Below are positions 33,634 through 47,142 of a stretch of 64,000 nt of DNA, one piece after another. The notes under the pieces were generated by a model, which was given only the letters and a program-made list of their open reading frames with translations, was not told the DNA's origin and did not search any database. A program made the translations under genes and the position numbers. This DNA is from Solanum dulcamara (lineage: Eukaryota > Streptophyta > Magnoliopsida > Solanales > Solanaceae): the NCBI RefSeq assembly GCF_947179165.1, contig NC_077242.1, positions 40,866,097-40,930,096 on the forward strand. Direction: 5' to 3'. Numbering within the stretch: position 1 is the stretch's first letter; each line of letters starts with the position of its first letter.

Positions 33634-33815
33634 CTATAGAAGGTTTTTTGAAGGATTTTTATATATTGCTTCGCCTTTGACTAGGTTGACCCAAAAGAAA
33701 GTGAAGTTCCAATGGTCGGATGAATCTGAGAAGAATTTCCAACTATTGAAGGATCGCCTTATGTCGGCTCCTATTTTGACATTGCACGAAGGTTTGGATG
33801 GGTTTGTTGTTTATT
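33634..33815 (+). pseudogene. pol: P1 RT/RNase H boundary fragment after Q
   Basis: After the second CTATA copy the P1 frame resumes with YRRFFEGF-like words, then SPLTRLTQKKVKFQWSDESEKNFQLLKDRLMSAPILTLHEGLDGFVVY. This is the connection to RNase H and matches P2 at about 49935-50115. It ends at about 33815, where the sequence switches to reverse-oriented M gag. Confidence 0.85.
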
Positions 33816-33990
33816 GGAGGAGCCACCATCCATTGGATCACTTGAGTAGTCATAGCTTGGGCTATCATAGAGATGGAGGTATAGAATTCAACATTAGTAA
33901 CTTGATCGGCTAGAGGGTCATTAGGAGCTTGAGGGATTGTCCCTCATTAGCATCAAATCCTCTTTGGATTGGATATCTTCTTGGGGGCAT
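33816..33990 (-). pseudogene. gag: M gag N-terminus
   Basis: The minus strand from an ATG at 33990-33988 reads MPPRRYPIQRGFDANEG, clearly related to the P1 gag start at 12001, then runs into stops. A 3' splice site TTTGCTATTTTCAG ends at 33994, directly followed by AAA and the ATG. The rest of M gag and pol was lost at the junction with P1 around 33815. Confidence 0.75.
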
Positions 33991-34189
33991 TTTCTGAAAA
34001 TAGCAAAGAATAATCGTTAGAGGAAAAAGACTTAGTATACTCTATCAAACGACATAGAACATGAAAGAAGTGAAGATTTCCTAAAATGCCTCATAGCCTG
34101 CTACTCATAAATGTGGTGCGCTTCACACCCATAAATAAAACTCTACTTGATGCGACATTTGGACTCCCTAGGATAATTTAAAACCTTTT

Positions 34190-34201
34190 GCTCTGATACC
34201 A
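34190..34201 (-). other. M primer binding site
   Basis: Minus strand TGGTATCAGAGC exactly, four bases inside the M 5' LTR edge at 34206. It proves that 34206 rightwards is the 5' LTR of the minus-strand element. Confidence 0.9.
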
Positions 34202-34205
34202 AATT

Positions 34206-35180
34206 TGTCACAACCTAAGCTAGGCCTTAGGTGTGATACGACGATTAGGATTTCTTAAAAAATCTCAACCAAGCCTCTTAGCATATCATAAGCATACATA
34301 AGGTAAAAATAAAGCAGAAACTCATACGAAATTCAAAAACATAGCAGAAAAAGAATGAAGTAAGACAACATAGACTACATACACATGTCTAACATACGTC
34401 TACATGAAGTAACATAGGCGGGGACTAGGAAATTTCCTAGCTCACCCACAAAGAAAATTAATGACATAACATGAAATATCTCAATATATCATGATAGTCT
34501 AAGAATGATAAGAGAAGTAAAAGTAGACTTGGCTTACCCTCGAAGCATGAGGACTCCCCGCACAAACTTTAATAGGTCACCAACTAGCCACAAAAATAGG
34601 ATGGAGCGTCTGTCCCTACATTATGATATAATGTAGGCAATGAAGTATGAATTAGTATATTTTGAATGTTCTAAGTAAGTAGGCAATGTAATACATAATA
34701 AAATCATATTGTGCAAATGACTAATTCAAATAGCTTGATAAAAGAGGTAGTAAAATCATAAGTAGACTTCAGAAAAGGTTAATGCACAATAAACCATAAG
34801 AGTATCATTTAAACGTAGAGGCTAGGATTAGTCTAAATTATCATAAGGGAACATACGTGGGATATATCCGTAACCAACAATAAAACCATGAGAGTTATAA
34901 CATAGAATCTTAGTGTCTCCCTATACAACAGAAGAAAGGAAATCTACTTGCCAAGGCAGACTCTACCCTGCTAAGCGGGTAATCATGAACATGTTCTATA
35001 TGTAGATCCACTATCTAGTCCATATTGGCAATACTCCTATGGTGGAAGCGTAGTTAAGAGACTAGAGATTGCTACTAAGGACCCCTTGGGTTGAGTACCC
35101 ACTTAAAATTCCTCTCAGTGCTAAGTCAATATCTCATGGAATACATATCATGATCATCATAAATCATACTTGTCATAAAT
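34206..35180 (-). repeat. M 5' LTR, first segment
   Basis: Begins TGTCACAACCTAAGC and matches 7310-8290 in order. It is interrupted at 35180 by the solo LTR, with TAAAT on both sides. The LTR continues at 37285. Confidence 0.85.
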
Positions 35181-37284
35181 TGTAAGAACTCGAAAATCAA
35201 AAAGTTGGACCCAAAGAAAAAATTCCCGAAACAAGGAATAACTTCAGATTGATGAGTCTTCCTACGAATCGTATAAAATCCTACAAGTTGTAAGGAGGAG
35301 TCGTAGAGGGAAGCCCGGGGCTTGTCTATGTCCAAAGTTCAGGAGAGATCCTAGGACTCTGTAGGACAAGTCATAGTCCAAATGACGATTCATAATAGTG
35401 ACTCATGGAAAAACTTAAGAGGCTCAGAACATACATGTTTTAGACCTGCAGGATGACTATGGTTTATGACCCATAATCTTTTCTATGAGTCATAAAGACG
35501 ATTCATAGAGAACGATAAGAGATGAATTTTTTAGAGTTTTTGGAAAGCCTGCTGGACGATTCATTTCTATGACTTATCGAAGTGTCTACGAATTGCAGAA
35601 ACCAATCGTAGGGTCATCCGACTCAGAATTAAATGAGGGGTAGTTTGGCCTTTTTCCTATATTTTATCAATGTATGTGGACATTTTTGGAAGTAGATTAA
35701 TTATGTAATTTGTCCTAAATACTCCTAAACCCTTTTCATTCCATCATTATTTCCCAAACAAGTTGAAGACTTCTGTCCCAAGCTCCCTCAAGAGTTATCA
35801 TCTTCGTCAAGCTTTGGTTAGGGTTTCTTCAAGAACAAGTCTCCTTTCTCAATTTCAAGTTCAATTTTAATTAAGGTATGTGTATATTCATCCATGAGAC
35901 CTTTCACCCATGGAGTCTAAGGTTCTTGTCAAATTATTTTCATGATTTATAATTCAAAAGTCCTAATTTCAATGACTATGCATTGAGTTTTCTTACTTAT
36001 GATGAATTCTATGATATTTGGTTAAATTACCTATCTAATTGATGTTATTTTCATGATTTGTCTATGGGTTGATGAGAATGGTATTATCATGCATGTTTTA
36101 ATCCTACTCTCACGGTTTCTAATCAAATTGACTATGTATGCAAGTTTTGCCCTAATTTCAAGTAAGAATTATGATTATGTATTTCAATTATGAGCTGATT
36201 ATGAATCTCATACAAGTTATGGAAAAGGTGACTTAAGGCCCTATGTTGGTGACCAAGGAACCCAATGATATGAATTATGCAAGTATGCTCTTGTGATGTT
36301 GAAAGACTTATACTCACATTATAAGTATGATATGCAAATGAGCTACTCTATGGATGTTAAATCTATGTCCAAGTTTCATGATATATGTTAAGTATGATCA
36401 CTATGTATGCATTTCGTGGGATTTGACTTAGCACCAAATAATGATTTGAGGTAGGGGCTGGACCTATGGGGTCCTTATATAAAGCCTCTTGTCTCATAAC
36501 TACATGCCATCATAGGATTTCCCCTTTTGGCCTAGCTAGTAGATCCACATATTGCGTATGTATATGACCTGCCTAGCGAGGTAGAGTCTACCTTGGCAAG
36601 TAGATTCCTAGTTTTCGGTTGTATGGGGAGACATTGAGATTCCATGTTATAACTCGAATGGTCTTATTGTCTGTTATGGTTCTATACCACATATGTATAC
36701 TCTGTTTATGTTCCTTTATGATTTCATCTACCTCTCCAAATGCTTTGATCATTATGATTTTCTCATGACTTTACTTATCCCTTTTATCATGTACTTTATT
36801 TGATCATTGCATCCTATTATTTATATTGCATTTCATGCCCATATACTTAGTACATTTAAACATACTAACACATATTTATTGCCTATATTGTCTCATAATG
36901 TAGGGGTTGAGGATCATATTCCTACACATGACTAGTTTAGATTTCTCATTGGTGGAGTTTTGGCGAGTCCTCATTTGTCGAGGACTAGTTATGAGTTGTT
37001 TTCTTTCAAATACTTTCATTTCTTTTATGATTGAGGTTAAGCTAGGGACATGTCTTAGACCCCACCCTTCTTTCTTAGTAGAGGCATTGTTGGATGTATG
37101 TTGTACAAGTCTATTTAGTCAACTTTACATCCTTTTTATGATTTATGATTTAGACTCTTCCTATATTATTTTACGCATTTACTTTACCTTATGTATGCTT
37201 AATTATATTGTCAAGAGGCTTGGTTGGAGCCCTTTAGAATTTCAATCGCCCTGTTACGACTAGGCCCTAGGTCGGGTCATGATA
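35181..37284 (+). repeat. Solo LTR of the P family (2104 bp)
   Basis: Starts TGTAAGAACTC and ends GGGTCATGATA, flanked by perfect TAAAT copies at 35176-35180 and 37285-37289. It has the GAGTCGTAG-type word cluster in U3 (about 35235-35620), the AAG|GTATGTG leader donor at 35876, and U5 words shared with P1 and P2. There is no primer site or coding sequence next to it, so it is a solo LTR. The P2 LTR at 52270-54341 is followed by the same TAAAT and the same M LTR sequence, which links both to one original insertion. Confidence 0.88.
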
Positions 37285-37366
37285 TAAATCATAAACTTAT
37301 CATGTGGAAAGGTAATCAAAAGACCAATCCATTTTATAAAATTTGTTTATAAGAATAGCTCATTAT
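37285..37366 (-). repeat. M 5' LTR, second segment
   Basis: Eighty-two bases of M LTR between the solo LTR and element T, matching about 8275-8375. Confidence 0.8.
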
Positions 37367-39995
37367 TGTCACGACCCGAATTCGGGCCAATATGGCGCCC
37401 ACTATAATCCCCAAATAGGCAAGACAAACCAACTAATGCAAAATTCAAACCTAAATTTAAATAAATAATTAATAACATAAGAATGCGGAGTAAGAGGAGT
37501 ATAACAAAAGAATCGGATCAAGGTATAGGTATGTAAATACGATACAAAATAAACAAAAAGGCCTGAATGTGACCAAAAGTGATGGGCTGATGCTAGACCA
37601 AACACCGGACTTGGTGTCATCTCTACTGGAGCTACTAAGTATAAAAGCTCATAATATATGAATATATAACACAGAACTGACTGTCCAAAAATATAAAATA
37701 CAAGTCAGAACAAAAGAGGGAATGTAGCAAGTCTCTGAATATTGGGAGATCACCGCAATCCAGATCAAGCACAACTACGGATGATTAGGCGCGCACTGGG
37801 GTGGATCGAACTGGGAGATGCATCAAAAAGATGCAGAAGTGCAGTATTAGTACCAAAACATGGGTTACTCAGTAGGAATCATAGGTCGATGAATCTCAGA
37901 AAGAATAAATATATAATAAGCAGCACGATGACACTAATAATAAAGGGGAGAAGCATAAAACTATGATCTCAGGAAAAGGGGTAGGGAAGATCATCCAATA
38001 ATTAAGTAAATCCAACAAGTCATGTAATCACATCAATAATCTCAACTTGTAACTTACCGAAAAGATGCACAAATGTAAACTCGTAGTTATGGCTCAACAT
38101 CCTCTAAAAGTATCATGAAGTTCCTGGAATAACTCTCAAGTCATCAATAAAAGGGTCTCCCAGAATCATACCTCGAGCTCATCAACATCGAAATAATAAT
38201 CGACTTATGTATCAATGGGCCACCCTAAATCCACACCTCGAGCTTACCAAATGAAAGAAAGTATAGCCCAAAATCAATAAAAGGACCACTCATAATCATA
38301 CCTCGAGCTCATCAACCATGAATTTCCATAAGTAAGATATCATCGTCTTTCCTTAAATCCCTCATATTTATTCATCAACCGAAAGTCCTATTCTTATCTT
38401 TTACTCTTTCTTTTTGGAAAAAGAGTGTTTTTAACACCAGCGAAGTAAATAAGACAAGTAGAATATCGAAATCATATATCACTCACCTGAGACTTTGGTG
38501 TATCGAAAGCATGGCCTCTGGATCCAACATTTCTATATTACAAGCAAATAAGACATAAGCATAATCCAAAAATTCACAACAAGTGGAACCGACACCATAA
38601 TGAATCAAACATGCAGCATCCTAAGTTTAAATCACCTAGGAGCAAGTTTTAAGGATTTTAAGCGATGTAAATAAGCTAAGCTAGCACCTAGACTAAGGCT
38701 CCAACAGATAACATCATAATCTAGATACAAGCGATGATTATCTACTCCAAAATGCTAAATAAGATATCAACACCTAAATCGCCAACCTAATCACTTGTTA
38801 CCACCTAAATTATATCAGTTCCAACCAAGCCAAGTCTAACAAGAGGAAGCCATAACCTACCTCAAAGATGAAACCACATACGAACCACTAAACCTGAGCT
38901 TTTCCCTTTTAGGCCGCCTCCGAACAATTTTACTCTATCAAATTATTGAAGAACACATCAAAACAACTCCAACAATACCCATATTACTATAATTAAAATT
39001 AGAACTAAAATCAGGTCAAAATTTGACATGAGGACCCGCGCACAAATAGAAAAACCAACTCTATCACAAGGTCCCAAATAATCCAATGAACTTGTGCTCC
39101 AAAAATGGGCACATTCCGAGCACTGAAAAATCTCAAACAACCCTGCCAATTTCAAGCCCTAAAATAGTAAAAAAATGCAAGGAAACAATGAATTTATGTG
39201 ATACTTACAAGGTTTTTAGGATGAGAAAGGGTCTCAAAATGTTCCCACAAGAATCTCTAACTCATTGGAGCAAGAATTATCAAACTTGGTCAAGATTTGC
39301 TCTCAAAAATAGAGTTTGATATGTGGAAAATGAGAGGAAAGAGGCAGGTAATGAGTTTTAAAAGACCTCACTACTAGGCCCTATTTGGCCTTCGCAAATG
39401 CGGTGGCAAGCTCTGCTAATGCTTAGACAAGCTCCACGAACGCAGAGTTTAGGCAGTTGAGTCTCCATGAATGCAGAGACTTATTCGCAAATGCGGAGTA
39501 CAAATAAGTTGTCCTCCACAAATGCAGCCAGAGGCTCGCGAATGTGGAGAACAAAAAGTTTTACCTTCGGGAATGTGACCAAAGGCCCGCGAATATGGAG
39601 AGTAAATTATAGGTGCATCAGCAGCTGTTCTGGTGCATTTACCTTAGGGAAAAAGTCTCTAGATGGGGTCTCGGAACTCGTTTAGAATTCTGTCGATGCA
39701 AACAAACTATGCTACCCAATTAGAAATGACATTCCAGACTCAAAAGAATCGACAGATTTTGCAACATAGGTTGTTTAGACAAAATATTGACCAAATTCAA
39801 AGATTTATTTAAAAAACACTTAAAATGCACACATAGCCTAAAACTCATTCTGATCTCCATGAAAACTGAACGAAGGTCATTCTAGGCCAAATTTAGCATT
39901 CCGAAGCTAACTGTACTGACAAAATTTTCATATGATCATGTTTACTCAAAATGTTGATAGAAGTCAACCTTTGGCCAAAATTTAAAGTCAAACCT
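37367..39995 (-). repeat. T 3' LTR, inner end uncertain
   Basis: Matches the T 5' LTR from its start, with about 490 extra bases (roughly 38290-38770) that the 5' LTR lacks. Homology fades after 39995, so its U3 end is deleted or diverged. It contains repeated words of the type GCGAATGCGGAG (about 39390-39600) and a leader donor CTT|GTAAGTATC at 39208. Confidence 0.75.
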
Positions 39996-40174
39996 CCTCC
40001 CAAATCTCATCATTCCCTTCATGGACGACACTCACAGGAATACTCGATCTCTAACCATAAACTCTAAAGTCGTACCCTTCGATCATCATAACTCTACTGC
40101 CTACTCTGGGCAGTATGGAACCTCTCCTAAATCATAATAATTTTTTTCATCTAGTCACATCGCTAATCAATGCC

Positions 40175-42659
40175 CTAAGGGCTAACCTCAAAGAAATCAA
40201 ACCAGCCCACTGCGGAATGACATTTCCTACCATGCAATTCCTCAAAGGGGGCTATCTCAATGCTCGAATGGTAGCTATTATTTATATGCAAACTCTGCCA
40301 AAGCCAAGGACTGATCCCACTGACCCCCCAAATCAATAGTATAGGACCGTAGCATGTCCCCCAAGGCTTGAATGGTTCTCTCAGACTGACCATCGGTCTG
40401 GGAGTGGAAGTTATGCTGAGCTTGACTCGGGTACCCAACTCTCTCTGAAGACCCCCATAAATACAAAGTGAACTAAATACCACGGTCTGAAATTATAGAT
40501 ACTGGAACCTCAAGCAATAGGACCACCTCTCGATTGTAAACCTGAGCCAACCTCTATGAAGTGTAGGTAGTCTGGACCAATAAGAAGTGTGCAGACTTGG
40601 TTAATCGATCTACGATAACCATAATAGGATTAAAATCTTGGGAGGTATATAGTAGACCTACTATAAAGTCCATATCTATCCGTTCCCATTTCCACTCTGG
40701 AATGGGTAGGTGCTAGGTTAAACCACCTAGACTTTGATGCTCGAACTTAACCTACGGACAATTCAAAAACTTAGACACAAAAGCTATAATGTCCTGCTTC
40801 ATCCCATACCACCATTAATGCTATCGTAGGTCGCGATACATCTTCGCTTTACCAGGACGAATGGAATATCTAGAACAATAGGCCTCCTTAAGGATGAGCC
40901 TAACTAGATCTCCAATACTAGGAACACATAAACGACCCTTAATCCTAGAAATTCCCTCTAGATCTAAGATCGCCTTTCTAGACTCTCCACTGAGTACCTT
41001 ATCATGAATCATCCTCATCTCTGGGTCCTCAAACTACTTTGCCTGAATCTGCTCCATCAAGGAAGACCTACCCTCTACAAAAGCAAGTACCCTACCTGGC
41101 TCAGAAATATTAAGACGAATCATCTAGTTAGCTAAGGATTGAATATCCAAAGCTAAAGGCTACTCCTTAATAGATAAGAATGACAAACTCCCTATACTCA
41201 TCGCCTTACGATTTAAAGCATCTACTACTATATTTGCCTTGCCCGAGTAATAGAGAATTGTGATATCATAGTCTTTTAGCAACTCCAACCACCTATACTA
41301 TATCAAATTAAGGTCTTTTGGGATGAATATTTATTGATGACTATGGTGGTCAGTGTAGAACTCACAATGGGCTTCATACAAGTAATGCCTACAAATCTCA
41401 ATGCAAAGACTACCACTACCAACTCTAAGTCATGTGTGGGGTAGATCTGCTCATGTACCTTTAGTTGCTTGAAAGCATATGCAATAACTCTACCCTGCTA
41501 TGTCAATACACAACCCAACCTAATAACTAAAGCATCACAATATTCTGTAAATCCCTGGTCCTCGACAGGAAGAGTAAGAATCGGAGCTGAAGTCAACAAG
41601 GCTTTGATCTTCAGGAAGCTTGCCTTACACTCATCGGACCATTGGAAAGGAATATTTTTCTTAGTTAATCTGGTCAAAGGTGGTACAATAGAAGAGATCC
41701 CCCCACAAATCTTCTGTAATACCCTACCAACCTAATATAAATGTGAACCTTGGTAGGAGAGGTAGGCCTAGCCCAATCATGAACTGCTGCTATCTTTGCC
41801 GAATCTTCCATAATCCCATCCATGGACACCACATGCCCTATGAATGCCACAGACTCAAACCAGAATTCATACTTAGTGAATTTGGCATACAACTACTGAT
41901 CCTGCAACTCTGAAGTACTATCCTCAGGTGCTGCTCATGCTGATCTCTGCTCCCAGAGTAGACTAGAATATCACTAATAAATACAATGATGAAGGATTCA
42001 AAGTATGACATGAACACATGGTTTATTAAATCCATGAATGCTGCAGGGGAATTAGTCCACCTAAAAGACATGACTAACAACTTATAGTAGCCGTATCGAG
42101 TCCTAAAAATAATCTTAGGGATATATGACTCTCTAGTCCGCAACTGGTGATACCCTAACCTCATATCTATCTTAGAGAGCACTGCTGCACCCTAGAGCTA
42201 GTGAAATAAGTCATCAATCCAGGGCATCGGGTACCTATTCTTGATGGTTACCTTATTCATCTGCTTATAATCAATACACATATGTAAGGTACCATCCTTC
42301 TTTTTCACGAACAGAACAAGAAGACACACTTCTCCTAGTAAACCCGTTACTCAAGAGGTCTTGGAACTGTACCTAAGCTCCCTCAACTCAATTGGAGCAA
42401 TCTGGTATAGTGGAATATAGACTGGCTATGTACCAGGTTCAACATCAATGCTGAAATCAATATTACACTCAAGAGGAAGACCAGGTAGATCGATGAGAAA
42501 TATATCTTGGAACTCTCGGACCACCAAAACTGAATCAATAGAAGGAGTGCGAGCATTAATATCACAGACATAAGCAAGATAAGCTTGACACCCCTTTCTA
42601 ACTAACCACTGAGCTCTGAGGATGGATATCATTACCATATGGTACATGACCAACTGCAC
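40175..42659 (-). pseudogene. pol: T pol: RT, RNase H and integrase, decayed
   Basis: Going down the minus strand from 42659: linker YLAYVCDINARTPSIDSVLVVREFQDIFLIDLPGLP; RT palm LSKIDMRLGYHQLRTRE and FRTRYGYYKLLVMSF (42100-42180); then VFISDILVYSG, where the first catalytic Asp of the family motif FIDD has become Ser; thumb words SVAFIGHVVSMDGIMEDSAKI; then integrase zinc-binding words YCSRYSIRPGKAKMYRDLR (about 40821) and core words NFHSQTDGQSERTIQALGDM (about 40350) with the Glu kept. Many stops and frameshifts lie between. The enzyme set would copy and integrate the element; it is dead here. Confidence 0.85.
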
Positions 42660-44538
42660 TTGCCTACACGACTAGAGGAATACCAGGCATACACAAGGTA
42701 ACGATTTTGGAGAATTAATCCAAAACCGCATGATGATTAGATAACTAATCCATGCCTATAATCATGTCAAAGTCTACCATATCTAGAACAAACAAGTCCA
42801 CTCTAGTATAGTACCCTAAAATAATCACCACACATGATCAATATACTCGATCTACTACTAAAAAATCACCTAAGAGGGTAGCTACATACATAGGCACAGG
42901 AAATGGATCATATAAGACATCTCATCGAGTAACATAACGAGCAGATACATACGAGTAAGTGGACCCCAGATAAAATAAAGCATAGGCAGGCTGATGAGAG
43001 ATGGAGATCGTACCTGTAATGACAGCATCTGATGTCTTTTCCTTTGGCCTACCTATAAAGGCGTATATATGACTGCATCTACCTCTACCACCTATCCGTC
43101 TTGCTTGGAGATCACCCCTAGTACCTTGAGAATCACCTGTGTCACCCTACAAACTCTCTTTGGGTAGATGAACTAGGGCCCTAGGGGCCTAAACCTCTAA
43201 CCCTATGGACCCTACTAGTTCAAGCATATGCGATAACTAATAGTAGGAAACTCTCTGGAAAAGTGACTTATCACACCACATTCATAGTACGAACCCCTAA
43301 ACAAACCTCCTTATGATGTCCCAGCTAAACATAAATTGCCACCATGGCCGAATACCCAGAAGTCTGACCTCAAGAAGACTAACCCGAAGTCTAGCTTCTC
43401 TAATTATAGGCATATACTGATCCACCATCGGTAAGCTATAAGGCTACTTGAATTGGTCTACTAGGTTGATACTTCTATAGATGGCCTCTTCTAAAAAAAT
43501 ACCTATGATGTGACTGTGCGTCTACTGAAAATGCCCTAGAGTCTAGGCCTCTTGTCGCTGCCTCTATAGGCCTCACGATGTATAGCCTCAATAATACGGG
43601 CATAATCTACTATTTTCATAAATGAATAGACCGATGCAACCATCTGCTCGGTAACCAACCTCAAAAGAACATACAACCCTCTAACAATTGGTGCACCCAC
43701 TTCTTCTCTGTTAGTATAATCATGGTAGTGTATCTGAATAGATCATGGAAATGAGAGTCATACTTTGTGACCATCATCGATCCCTATACCAGTATTATGA
43801 ACTCATATAGGGTACATACTTCTCCAAGAAATCCTCGGAGAACTAAGTCCATGACATCAGCGGTGATCCTGCAGGTTTGTAGCTAAGATAAGATCTTCAT
43901 TACTATTTTGCTGGTCTATCCATCTAGAAAGTAGTGTAATAAACCCCGTGGGACTCCACCAATCCGAGATTATGCAACCTCTCTTGGTAACTAACCAAAA
44001 TCTCATGGGCATCCTCGCCTATGGCACCTGAGAACTTAGGAGGGGCCAATCTGATAAACCATCTCATAATCTTCTGCTCCTTTGTGGTCATAACTAGCCT
44101 AGATTCCATGTACTGAACAATCATAGCAATAAGCTGAATTACTAGACGAGGAGCTGTGGTAGTAGGTTATCAGACTATGGTCTGATCATACTGTGCCCTG
44201 GCCTGGTCTGACGTTTGTGTTGACTCTCGCACTTGAGGTCTAGCTAATATGATAGGTAGTGTCCCTAATTAGGAAATACCATCTATGAAGCTAAGGATCC
44301 GAGCCAAAGTATCCTATAACACTGGCTTGGCCACAAATCCGGGTGGAGGCTGGACTAGATCCTCCCCCGCTGGCTGATGCACGAACTGTGCAACCTCTAT
44401 ATCTAGCTCTGGTACTGGTGTTGTGGCCTGAGCTCTACCTCTACCTCTGTGTCGACCTTAATCTCTACCCTAAGTTGGGGCTTGATCTATAGGCGTAGAA
44501 GGTTCTCATCCACCACGAGTAGATCTTATCCTCGTCAT
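42660..44538 (-). pseudogene. gag: T gag and protease, decayed
   Basis: The gag start is at 44538-44536 (MTRIRSTRG), directly after a 3' splice site (CTCTTTCTCAG ending at 44539). Gag words include MRWFIRLAPPKFSGAIGEDAHEILVSYQ (about 44000-44070). The protease is readable at about 42940-43000 as ALFYLGSTYSYVS, where the catalytic Asp of the usual DxGST is lost, followed by VLDMVDFDMIIGMD near 42750-42800. Stops occur throughout. Confidence 0.75.
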
Positions 44539-44727
44539 CTGAGAAAGAGTGAAACAAATAGGATTTAGAGATGTTCTTTATCATTAGCGCATAATAAAAA
44601 TAAGAATAGTGAATTAATTCCTAATCATGTTATATAGCCTCCTGAAGATTGGATATAGACGTCATTGTACCGATACGCAGGACTCTACTAGATACTTGCT
44701 ATGTAACAGTGAGATCGGTGAACCTAA

Positions 44728-44739
44728 GCTTTGATACCA
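44728..44739 (-). other. T primer binding site
   Basis: Minus strand TGGTATCAAAGC, one change from the initiator tRNA-Met site, three bases inside the 5' LTR edge. Confidence 0.85.
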
Positions 44740-44742
44740 CTT

Positions 44743-47142
44743 TCTCATAATCCAAATTTGGGCCATGATGGTGCCTACTATAACCCCCATGTATGCAAGC
44801 CAAGCCTAACTAATGTGAAAGTCAAACCTTAATTTAATTAAATAGTTAATTACATAAGAATACGAAAGTAAGACGAGTATAACAAAAGGAATCGAGCCAA
44901 GGTATAGATATGTAAATACGATACAAAATAAACAAAAGGCCCAAAAGTGACCAAAAGTAATAGACTGACACTAGACCAAACACCGAACCTGGTGTCACCT
45001 ATATAGGAGCTACTAAGTACAAAAGCTGACAATATATGACTATACAATGCAAAACTAACTGTCCAAATATACAAAATACAAGTCAAAGAAAAAAAGAGAA
45101 TGTAGCACGTCCCTGAATGCCGGGAGCTCACCGCAATTTAGATGTGGCACAATTATAGATAATCAGGTGCGCGCTGGGCTAGCTCAAACTGGAAGCTACA
45201 TAAAAAAAGATGTAAAATTGCAGTATGAGTACCAAAACACAGGGTACTCAATAAGCATCATTGACCAACCAAGTTCAGAAAGAATAAATATATAATAAGC
45301 AGCACAATGACACAAATAATAACAGGGGAGAAACATAAAACTACGATCTCAGGGAAAAGGGGTAAGAGAATATCATCCAATAATCAAGTAAATCCAACAA
45401 GTCATGTAATCACATCAATAATCTCAACCCATAACATACCAGAAGGATGCATAAATGTAAACTTGTAGTTATGGCTCAACATCCTCCAAAATTATCATGA
45501 AGTGCCTAGAATAACCCTCATCAATAAAAGGGTTGCCCAGAAAAATACTTCGAGCTCATCAACATCAATATAATAACCCGAAATATGTATCAAAGGGTCG
45601 TCTAGAATTCACACCTTGGGCTTACCAAATGAAATAAAGTTTAGCCCAATGTCAATAAAAGGGCCATCCAAAATTAACACCTAAATCACCAACCTAATAA
45701 CTCGTTATCACCCAAAATATATCAATTCCAACCAAGCCAAATCTAACAAGAGGAACTCATAAGCAACCTCAAAGTCGAAACAGCACACGAACCGCTAAAC
45801 TAGAGCTTTTCTCTTTCAATATACCTCCAAACGATGCCACTCTATCAAATTATCGAAGAACACATCAAAATAAAGCGAACAACACCGATATTACTATAAT
45901 TAAAAATGGAACTACAATCGGGTCAAAATTCAATATTGGGACCCACACTCGAAATTCAAAACCAACTTCTTCACAAGGTCCCAAATAACTCAAGGAACTT
46001 GTGCCCCAAAAATGGGCACATTCCAAGATCGAAAGACCTCAAACAACACACCAATTTCAATCCCTAGAATAATAAAAATGCTAGGAAACAACAAATTTAT
46101 GCAAAACTTACAAGATTTTTAAGATGAAAAAGTGTCTCGATAATTTCCGACAAGAATCTCCAACTCACAAAAATAAGAATTATCGAAATTGGTCAAGATT
46201 TTCTCACAAAAATGGAGTTTGATATGTGGAAAATGAGAGGAAAGGGGCTGGCAATATGTCTTAAAAGACCTCACTACCAGGCCCCATTTGGCCTTTGTGA
46301 ACGCCGAGACAAGCTTCGTGAACACGTAGGTCAGCCAACTTAATCTTTATGAACTCGAAGACTTGTTCGCGAATGTGGAGTACAAATATGTTGGCCTTTA
46401 CAAATATTTCCTGAGGACCACGAACACGGAGAGTAAATTATAGGTGCACCAGTAGCTGTGTTGGTGCATTTCTCCAATTGAAAAAGTCTCTTGACAGGGG
46501 ATCGGGATTCATTCAAAATTTAGTTGATGCAAATAAACTTTTCTACCAAATTGGAAATGATATTTTAGACACAATGGAATCGACAAATTTCCCAAAAGAT
46601 GACGTTTTAATGAAATATCGACCAAAGTCAAAGATTTTTCAAAGAAAACACTTAAAATGCACAAACGACCAAAAACCCATTCCGATCTCTTTGGGTACCA
46701 AACCAAAGGTCATTACAGACCAAACTTGGCATTCTAGAGCTAATTGCACTAATGAAATTTTCATCTGAGTGCGTTCACTCAAATTGTTGACTGCAGTCAA
46801 CCTTTGGCCAAAACTTTAAGTTAAAATGACAAAACCACCTAAACTTAAAATGAAGACTCCAAAACCCAAACCAACCTTCCTTCTAGACTAAATTAGACCT
46901 TTTGGAGCTAATGGAACTATCAAAATTTCCATACAATGCTTAAATCTTCGGATGTTGATTAAAGTCAAATCTTTCAAGTCTTAAGACTCAAAATAAGTTA
47001 AACAACCTCAAAACTCAATCGAACATCTTGGGGATCGTGTCATCCATCCCAACATCACCTAAGAGCTATAAAAAAGCTATAGAAAGGGGGTAAAATAGTA
47101 ACAACATGCAAAAAAATGAAAATAATCTTTGAGGTCATTGCA
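44743..47142 (-). repeat. T 5' LTR (2400 bp)
   Basis: From TCTCATAATCC (mutated TGTCACGACCC) to TTGAGGTCATTGCA. It aligns with 37367-39995. It has the leader donor CTT|GTAAGTTTT at 46111, which pairs in position with the acceptor before gag, giving a potential intron 44539-46111 of 1573 bases. Confidence 0.85.

Larger units (their letters stand above)
9661..33815 (+). mobile_element. Ty3-type element P1, plus strand, 3' truncated, carries LINE and Q
   Basis: P1 has a complete 5' LTR (9661-11784), primer binding site, a decayed gag (12001-13040), protease (13100-13542), RT (20879-21807) and the beginning of RNase H (33634-33815). The coding parts are separated by a LINE (13543-20864) and by Q (21808-33633), each with its own target duplication, which shows the parts were once continuous. 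At about 33815 the RNase H region is joined abruptly to reverse-oriented M gag, so the rest of P1 (integrase, 3' LTR) was lost by deletion. All coding segments carry stops. Confidence 0.85.
37367..47142 (-). mobile_element. Ty3-type element T, full length but decayed
   Basis: Minus-strand element with 3' LTR (37367 to about 39995), pol and gag remnants (40175-44538), primer site (44728-44739) and 5' LTR (44743-47142). Outer ends are TGTCACGACCCG and ...TCATTGCA. The flanks ATTAT (37362-37366) and ACCAT (47143-47147) would be a target duplication with two C/T differences. It sits in M's 5' LTR; the duplicated M LTR part at 54342-55615 lacks it, so T came after that duplication or only into one copy. 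Confidence 0.88.

Noticed and set aside
40175..42659. Endogenous pararetrovirus
   Set aside because: RT and RNase H are followed by an integrase and flanked by LTRs with a tRNA-iMet site and target duplication, and no movement or coat protein words were seen; this is a Ty3-type element.
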